Origin: Ischnura elegans
Lineage: Eukaryota; Arthropoda; Insecta; Odonata; Coenagrionidae
Assembly: GCF_921293095.1 (NCBI RefSeq)
Contig: NC_060254.1
Location: forward strand, 106,664,917-106,728,916
DNA: 64,000 nucleotides
Reading direction: 5' to 3'
Positions 57,207 through 64,000 of the stretch are shown here, in pieces; within the stretch, counting starts at the first letter, position 1; every line of letters begins with the position of its first letter. Position numbers and translations under genes: made by a program. Below the pieces are notes generated by a model. The model worked only from the letters and a program-made list of their open reading frames with translations. It searched no databases and was not told the DNA's origin.

Positions 57207-60200
57207 TAGAGGTAGGCTATTTTTGTTTTTGACGAAATTGCGTAATTTCCGTCCGAGGATTAAAAAAACCGAGCTATCACTCGAAGATGCATTACCGCTA
57301 GAAAAAGTGGAATATTAAGCATTTCGTTTTTGCGAAATCCATACTATTTCGCGAAATCATTAATAATTCGTGAAATCTGCCACGAAATGATTGTATTTTA
57401 TCGTGAAATTTCGTCGAATGCGGCGTATGGAAGATGCCCATCAACACAAGATGTTTTGTAGTTTTTAACATGCCGGAAATCGATCGCGACCGATATTTTG
57501 GATCATAGATTTTCATTTTTAAAACTGAGACCATAAGTTTCTGGTTAACCTCTGGACAATTCATCTCGCACTTAGAGAAATTCCCTCATTATACTGAAAA
57601 GATGAATTCAAAAACTTAGAACAATTCGAGGAACGATAAAGTGATAATATTATATTACTTGCTGATTACGAGTTCCTAAATATCAGAACATGAACGAAGG
57701 TCACCATTCCAGACAACGCTTTTTAAAAATTCGTTGGCGCGAGTTGAGCTGAAGCGTATTCACGGCAAACTAATCGGAAAAGCAGTGCTTCCTTGCACTT
57801 TCTCTTGCGGCAGTGGACAATAAACGTAGTGTCGGAATGTGATGCTCAGAAGTCCTTTAAAGGATTTCATTTACCAATTTACGCCTCTTTCTCTGTCTGT
57901 ACTCCGTGAGGTTAGGGTTTTTGCCAATGCGTAGCGTCTCCCTTGAGAATGTCGCGTAGTGGGCTAGCCGTCTCCCTGGTGAATGCCGGTGTCTACTGCC
58001 GCGCGCTGTTTTTCGCTTTCAAAATCGCCAGACTTATCAACACAAAGTCACGTTGGTAACTACATTGTAGCCACATTGCATTTGGAGCATTTTTGAATTG
58101 TATCACTAGTTGAACATCGACAGAAAACAGTGACGAGGAGCTGGTGAGAGGACCCACTTCATGGTATTCGTATTGTGGAAATAACGAAAGGCAGAAAGAC
58201 CGATTAATTGGATATTCAGAAATACTTGGAGGTTGATAATGCCTAAAGTTGTGACTGTGTTTCAGAGAGTGCGAGAGTATGAGAAAGAAGGATTTTGTGT
58301 GTTTGACAAAGCAAAAAAAATTATGATGTGCAAGTTTTGCAATGTCATTGTGGACTGGAGCCGGAAAGACACATGTGAGAAGCATGTCAACGCCAGAGCT
58401 TCTCATAAAGCAAATAAGGAGAGGGTGATGTCTGAGCGAGGATCAAAACGACAGAATTCGATTTCTGAAACATTGGATGCGAGCAAACGGGCAAGGCAAG
58501 AAAAAGAAAAATTCACAAAAGACACGGTGAGGGCATTTGTGAAAGCTAATATACCTTTGTTTAAAGTTGATCACCCAGCTGTTAGAGAGTGGATGGAAAA
58601 ATATATTCCAGGGGCAGGTAGTCTTCCTCATTCTAAAACTTTGAGGGATGTTTATTTAAAAAACATTGGAGAGGAGGAAGAAGTAAATCTTAAAGAAGTA
58701 GTTAAAGGGAGAAAGATAGTGATTTTATGTGATGAAACCACTGACAGAAAGGGTCAGTGTGTATTTGTAGTCTTATTTAAAGTGCTTTTGCTTGAAGAAG
58801 GCGGCAAGCTTTTCGTTGCTGCTTGTAAAGTGCTCCAGAGTGCTACCGCCACAGTGTGTTCTCGAGTCTTGGTGGAGACATTAGGAAAATATGGTGTGGA
58901 CTATCAAAATGTCCTTTCATTTACAACAGACTCTGCCCCATACATGACAAAATGTGCTGACATTATGAAAGTGCTAACGTCATCTACACTCATCCATGTC
59001 CAGTGCTGGGCACATAAACTCAATCTTGTGGGAAATATGTGGGCTATTGGACTTCCTGAACTGAATCAATGTGTTGTAAAAGCTAAAATGGCTTTTCTTA
59101 ACACCAGAAAAGGAAACATCATTATTTGAAGTTTCTTGAAGACAAACATGTTACCCCAAAACTGTATCCCTCACCAGTTGCCACTAGGTGGAATGCTTCG
59201 TATTGCTCCGCTGCATATATAGATTAATATCTCCCTTACCTTGCTGACTTTTCAAGTTTGAAATTAAGGACTCTAATGGCAACAGCCCCTCTATCAGATA
59301 TTTCAAGTGCCTAACTGTAGATGAACTTGCAGGTTTGAAATGCCAGGCAAAGTTTGTAGTTGAGCATTGTTCATCCAATGTTGCACTTTTAGAGACACTG
59401 GAAGGGTCAAATTATCCTTTTTCTCATGTCCTGAGCGTTAAGTTTTTAAACCTAAAAAATTGTTTCCAATTAGTTGCAGATCGGCAGTTTCGATCAGAAA
59501 CTGCTAACCTGTTGCAATCACCTGCTTGCCACTCCAGAGCTGTAGAAGCACAGTTGGCAAATGTTGGAAAAGATGCAGTAGCCCAGTCAAATTAGCCCAA
59601 AAAATAGGGGTACCCTTGCATAAATTGCCAACAAGCTGAAAATTTGCATGAACCTCTTATGAAATCCTGAAAAGTCCCCATCGATCCCGTGTGCGCAAAA
59701 AATTTTATTCAAGGTGAAAGGTCACAAAAATGAGTTTTTTTGCCTTTTTGGCCAAACGGTTAGTTTTATGATAAAAATTGCTCAGATAGAAACGGTAGAT
59801 CAGAAAATTATCTACAAAATTATTACTTCAATTTTTTCTCTAAGATTTACCATTTCTGAGAAAAGGACATTCGAATGTAGGCTAGAGCTGTATTCTTCGT
59901 AATATGTATGACTATATTGTTGCGCTCTCCGAACATTGTTGGACGCGTAACTCGCGTAACTTTTCAATCCTAGGAACATTATTGCAAGTGGGCTTTATGT
60001 AAATCATAGTTCTGTGTCTCAGCATATAAAAAAAAAGCCCTTGCTTAGTGATCTACCCATAATTGATTTTACTGAAGCTTATTTAGCTACCAAAAAATGT
60101 GTCATTGATGCTGCAGCTACTGGCGAGGTTGACCTAATGGCTATTGTGAAGAGTCTTAGATCTAATTATCCTAAATATGCAGAATATGATTTCTATTGTA

Positions 60201-60632
60201 TAAGTATTCCTGCCTCTAATGTTGACATCGAGAGAGCATTCTCGGCGTACAGAAACTTTGTGTCTGATAAAAGGGCATCGCTAAAACCAGAGAATATGGG
60301 TCACTAATAGAACTATATTTTTGCGAATAAAGTCAATTTTACTTATTGGCAGAATTGTGGATCGGAAAGAACCAATAATTTATTATTTTACTTCCTATTT
60401 CATGACTTCTATTGCTGTATTACTCAAATATGCCTTAGTGTCCTTTTCTTTAATATTACATAAAAATTTTCAAAAATATCTCTGACACAGAATGTTTTAT
60501 TGTGCTTTAAATCAATTATACTTCAACATTTTTTCACCGAAATTTCATTTATTTACAGCTTTTTTGCGACGAAATCCACCATTTTATTCACCGAAATTCA
60601 GGAATTTTTTCCGCCATTTTTCACCAGCTCTA
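57207..60632 (+). mobile_element. hAT transposon with CGGBP1-like transposase, 3.4 kb
   Basis: Ends TAGAGGTAGGC and ...CACCAGCTCTA are imperfect inverted repeats. Perfect 8-bp target duplications GTAATCTC lie at 57199-57206 and 60633-60640. Subterminal regions hold repeated GTGAAAT/CGAAAT-type motifs on both sides (57290-57425 and 60535-60610), expected transposase-binding repeats. It splits MITE T1 copy 3 and so is younger than it. Confidence 0.9.
58239..60307 (+). pseudogene. Broken hAT transposase gene (CGGBP1/BED zinc-finger type)
   Basis: The N-terminal part is open from ATG 58239 to 59129 (296 aa). It has a BED-like zinc finger (CKFCNVIVDWSRKDTCEKHV, with paired Cys and later His), then an acidic segment, then RNase-H-fold hAT motifs: LCDETTDRKGQ with the first catalytic Asp, FTTDSAPYMTKC with the second, and HVQCWAHKLNLVG with the CxxH. 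The frame then breaks after about 59100. Part of the following insertion domain is open at 59335-59595. The C-terminal dimerisation block is open at 60014-60307 (IPASNVDIERAFSAYRNFVS, DKRASLKPENMGH). At least two frame breaks and a non-coding stretch (59596-60010) show the copy is dead. In the family this enzyme cuts and joins element ends. Confidence 0.87.
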
Positions 60633-60878
60633 GTAATCTCAGATGATGTAAAACTCCTATTTACTCGTATAGAAACTAGGTCCCTGTGACGTCACGTGGA
60701 GTGGCTTCTCATGGGAGCCAATCTGGCCTTTTTCAAATGCGGTTAAAATTGACCATTTCCATTCATCTGAACTGGGATGTCTAAAAACCAAATAATTTGT
60801 ATATTATGAATACACTAAAGGTGGGTAACGAATCGCAATCAGTGTCTTTCGTTTTCTTTGATGAAGGAAACTATCCTA

Positions 60879-62155
60879 ATGCATTGAGATCGCTTTTTCA
60901 AAACAATCTTGAGGATGAAATTTCGCGTCAAGGAATTCACCTGGGAGTCAATAATGTGTAAATTACATAGGCATGTAGTTAAAAGTAATGAATAAAATAA
61001 AACATACAAAATTTAATAGCTAATATTTATCAGAGGTCGTTAGCAAGTTATGCGTAAGTATAACTTCTGAAGAAAATTTGCGGTAAACTTTTAAGTACAA
61101 TGATAAAAAAACTCTGTTTTGTGCATAAGTCATACAACCTCATTTTGAGATTAGAAACACTGTAGTAATGGGAAAATAAGAATGTGAAATTCACTTTAAA
61201 TTCCACCCCCATTGGTTATTCTTAAATTGAACATCACATCACTATCAATGATTATATAATAATTTGTATGGACAGAACGCTGCATTGGTTTGACCAATTT
61301 CTAACAGCAACCAGGTTATTTTCGAAAAAAAAATATTTTTTACTCAGTGCTGTTGTTTCATTAGTTCCACGGATTAAGTCAAATTTATAGCAAATAGGTA
61401 CTTGCGTGTTTGTTCCCGTGCTTTCCTCCAAAATGAAGAGAGAGTCAACGATTCATTGAGAGCACATTTCAAATAAGAGTTTTACCATTTAACGTCATCA
61501 CCGACCAAAATTCAAGCTAGACCCCAGCCATCCAGCTATGCCTAATCCGTATTTAGATAATAAACACAACAGCCACCCGGAGTGAGCTACGGCAGAGAAT
61601 ACATGATTTCCAAAATTTGGATATTTTTTCCATAGATATAACGACAACTAGTTATAATAGCGCAAGAAGGATTATCACGTAAACTTGCTAGTTGTATTTA
61701 AACGTAATTCTGTTGTTAATTACTAGTTTATGAAAGCACAAAAAGTTTTACCCACAATCACTGTCACCATCTCAAGTATTCAATTGACTTTATTTTATAT
61801 TTTTGTGAAAGGAGGAAAAAGAAATTTATTATGTTCTGTCCATATATAATAATTTTTTCTTGTTTATTGTAAGTTATTGTTACATATATGTTTCATAATG
61901 ATAATGTTTCAAAACATTATGTGTACCTACTTTTGTTTTGTTGTCTGGCCTGCCTAGAATTTGATTTTTTAAGACGGTAGCGTCCATGCTAGTTTATTTT
62001 ATTTTAACCATTGAAGCTACCTAAAGCTCCATAAATTTTGTGTTACTAAAAAAAGTGTAAATGCAAGGTTGGGGTAGTAAATTCATTCATTCATTCGATT
62101 TCAACCTCTACTGTTTGGCCCACCATGTGACCCACGATGTACCGAACTCGAAGAA
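60879..62155. repeat. Duplicated upstream segment of gene H (matches 39591-40860)
   Basis: Contiguous with the right end of MITE T1 copy 3 and collinear with the segment upstream of gene E. No gene recognised. Confidence 0.85.
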
Positions 62156-62241
62156 TAACCCTCTGAACATAATATGCGTCCTATAACAGTTACGATATCA
62201 GAAATATCGATCAGCAAGCGAGTACCCTCTCGGCTGATCCA

Positions 62242-62437
62242 GAACAGGGGCGAAAGTTCCAGATGGTGACCCTCCCCTCCACTGCCTTCTACCCCCTCCC
62301 TTTAAGAGACCCCTCCCACCTCTTTGTCCTCTCCAGAACCTTCACGCAGGCCCTAGCAAATTCGCGGCATACGCGGAGCGAATGACTGAGACATCTGCCG
62401 ACGAATGTTAGAACTAAAATGGATCGACATATATACC
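62242..62437 (+). promoter_or_regulatory. Heat-shock promoter of gene H
   Basis: TATA box TATATACC at 62430-62437. HSE at 62242-62259: GAA, then at 10-bp spacing GAA-AG-TTC; the following unit is degenerate (GAT). A second GAA-CC-TTC half-site lies near 62336-62343. Confidence 0.78.
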
Positions 62438-62459
62438 AACGCCCGCCAAGAATTGGTAG

Positions 62460-62614
62460 ATTGAAAGAGGACATCAGGCGTGAAAGTTGTGACTAGAGTG
62501 TAAAGTGTGATCCCGGCGATTGAGACTGCTTACTAGTCTTCGAGAGAAGTGCAGTTAATCTTCGAGAAGTATCGGAGGAGAGCGAATATCATATCACTCG
62601 CACAAATCTGAGAG
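62460..62614 (+). other. Non-coding first exon (5' UTR) of gene H
   Basis: Ends CTGAGAG before the donor GTAAGC at 62615; intron 62615-63329 (715 nt) ends TTTCAG at the ATG. The start is estimated. Confidence 0.7.
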
Positions 62615-62990
62615 GTAAGCATACATCATTATTCAGTAATATTACGCATGTTAAGCCTGCGCACTCATGTGCAAGGATTGGTGGGACTCATCCATGGATT
62701 CCAGTTTATTCAATAGGCGAAGTTTTCATTATTCGTGAAAGAGCGATGCACTCACGGACGTCGACGGACAAGGGTCGATCAAACATCATACAGCTGGATG
62801 AGATTAAATTGAGTTAATGCTCCTCCTTGTAGTACGAAATAGGCTGGCAAAAGTGAATTGATATCTGAATTGCACTACAGTTGGTTTATTGCTCACAATC
62901 TCATGGCCACATTACTTTCCAATAATAGATTAGTACCGATCACCGACTGTGAAATGTATTTTCTCTTCCCATCTCAGTCACGCTCTTGAA

Positions 62991-63234
62991 CAGGGGTGCC
63001 GACTCACAAAAAATATTGGGGGGCCCAAACTGGGGATCTTGCCCCAGGAATTCTTTAAGTCGTGAGTTTTTAGTATTTTAAGCATTTTAGAAGAGTCATG
63101 TGATCAGCATTAGAACCCTGATATCTGGACACTCCGGGGAAAATCGACAATTCACGCACATTTTTTCGTCACACCCATAATAAATTTTTTAGGAGTCTCG
63201 GACCCCCTCAGGCCCTATGGAGACGGCTCCACTG
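62991..63234. mobile_element. hAT MITE in the 5' UTR intron of gene H
   Basis: Paralogue of 35638-35882 and 41698-41939. The target duplications have each changed by a base (CTCTTGAA and GTCTTGAG). Confidence 0.82.
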
Positions 63235-63329
63235 GTCTTGAGCATAATTCACTATTCTTAAGGAAAATCTCGTCAGTACCACCCTAGCTACAGGACCACC
63301 TTTAATCTCTAAGTTTCCTTTAATTTCAG

Positions 63330-63773
63330 ATGTCTCGACACGCATTGGCTTTCCGACCGTGGTTCGCTGCAAACCCTTGGGCTCCTGCCCCCTCTCAGCT
63401 CTTCGACCAGCACTTTAGGCACGGCATGCACATGGACGACCTCTTCCAGCCACCCTACATTCCCTACCATGCTCCGCCAACCCACCACCGACCGTGGCGA
63501 CACCTCCCGCGTGCCGACGACAGCAGAGGTGCGATGGACAAAGATGGCCTCAAGATCGTGGTGGACGTGCAGCACTTTAAGTTGGGGGAAATCACGGTGA
63601 AGCAGGAGGAGGATTGCGTGGTGGTTGAGGGGAAGCACGAGGAGACGGAGGACGAGCACGACTTCGTCTCCAGACACTTCGTGAGGCGATATACGCTCCC
63701 TCAAGGCGTCGATCACCAAGCACTCAATTCCACCCTAAGCTCCGACGGCGTCCTCACCATCACAGCACCAAAG
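63330..63773 (+). CDS. sHSP gene H (alpha-crystallin family, l(2)efl-like), first coding exon; last exon beyond window
   Basis: Third member of the D/E/H set. Coding exon 1 gives 148 aa and ends AAG before the donor GTGGGT at 63774; by homology a last exon of about 29 codons with a V-x-I motif should follow some 1.1 kb downstream, outside the window. The N-terminal region reads MSRHALAFRPWFAANPWAP and has HFRHGMHMDDL where D and E have HFGVGMHM. Like gene D it has LGE (85-87) in place of PEE. In addition Gly111 of the GFVSRHF motif is Asp, giving DFVSRHFVRRY. The conserved Arg pair is kept. The intron after 63774 contains the start of the D/E intron MITE, with a deletion at its left edge (about 63800). 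Confidence 0.92.
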
Positions 63774-64000
63774 GTGGGTGTCCAATCCGTAAAAAAACAT
63801 GCGACGTAGATAGAGACCGCTACGTATTTAAAATTAATGAATATTTTCAAAATTGCTACTTCAAAATATGTTTAATCCCCGTGAGCGTCTTAATTTTGTA
63901 TAATAAGGACATAACACTCTTAAAATATAACGTTCTTATTATTTATTTCAGAAAACTTGCAACTGAATTTGAGTAGCGGTCTGTGAGACCTCACGTCACT
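63774..64000 (+). other. Intron 2 of gene H, cut by the window edge
   Basis: Collinear with 36425 onward in gene D and 42482 onward in E, including the GGTCTGTGAGACCTCACGTC internal repeat of the intron MITE at the very end of the window. Confidence 0.8.

Larger units (their letters stand above)
51733..60878 (+). mobile_element. MITE T1, copy 3, split by a pogo-like and a hAT element
   Basis: Its three pieces, 51733-51750, 56796-57206 and 60641-60878, join in order into one T1 copy. The first ends CCTATTA, the second resumes TTTTTTTATTGCC, and the third resumes AGATGATGTAAAACTCC. All are contiguous in copy 1. The right end reads GGAAACTATCCTA. Confidence 0.85.

Noticed and set aside
57993-58406. 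137-codon minus-strand open frame over the hAT 5' end
   Set aside because: Shadow of the zinc-finger transposase frame and its leader on the plus strand.

Overview
This is a eukaryotic, arthropod and most probably insect, nuclear window. It is AT-rich, intron-bearing and full of DNA transposons (hAT, piggyBac-like, pogo-like and MITEs), with Penelope-like, LINE and SINE fragments. The host genes all belong to one family: small heat-shock proteins (sHSPs, alpha-crystallin domain, ACD) of the insect lethal(2)essential-for-life type. I could not identify the species from the sequence. I saw no LTR retrotransposon, retrovirus or Polinton.

The sHSP genes share one plan: a heat-shock promoter with TATA box and HSF sites, a non-coding first exon, an intron whose acceptor AG directly abuts the ATG, a main exon with N-terminal region plus ACD ending in AAG at a phase-0 donor, and a short last exon with the I/V-x-I tail motif. 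Gene A (1794-3516, minus) is the most divergent. Genes B (15783-17123) and C (24770-26138) are recent duplicates. Genes D (35981-37650), E (42038-43720) and H (63330 to beyond the window) form a second duplicated set. Between E and H lie three damaged members: a mini-exon F' (46182-46253) that lost the ACD by an in-frame deletion, a truncated exon G' (47095-47186), and G (49484-50932), with lost start codon and an 8-bp deletion.

Layout: 1-1.1 kb Penelope-like fragment; 1.6-4.3 kb gene A and promoter; 4.3-14.3 kb transposon debris, with a 2.4-kb hAT element (8312-10684) and a foldback cluster (12.3-13.2 kb); 14.3-17.6 kb gene B; 17.7-23.5 kb repeats and a piggyBac-type MITE; 23.6-26.6 kb gene C; 26.7-34.8 kb repeats, including arrays of palindromic units, a SINE and two TIR elements; 34.8-38.2 kb gene D; 38.5-40.8 kb MITEs and shared upstream DNA; 40.9-44.2 kb gene E; 45.1-51.2 kb the damaged F'/G'/G group; 51.7-60.9 kb a nest of transposons four levels deep; 60.9-64 kb duplicated upstream DNA and gene H, cut by the window edge.

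The intact genes would make cytosolic ATP-independent holdase chaperones under HSF control. The paralogues give an internal clock: insertions shared by D, E and H predate their duplication, while those only in B postdate the B/C duplication. The ACD-coding stretch is almost identical among B, C, D, E, G and H even though N-termini, introns and promoters differ, which points to gene conversion.
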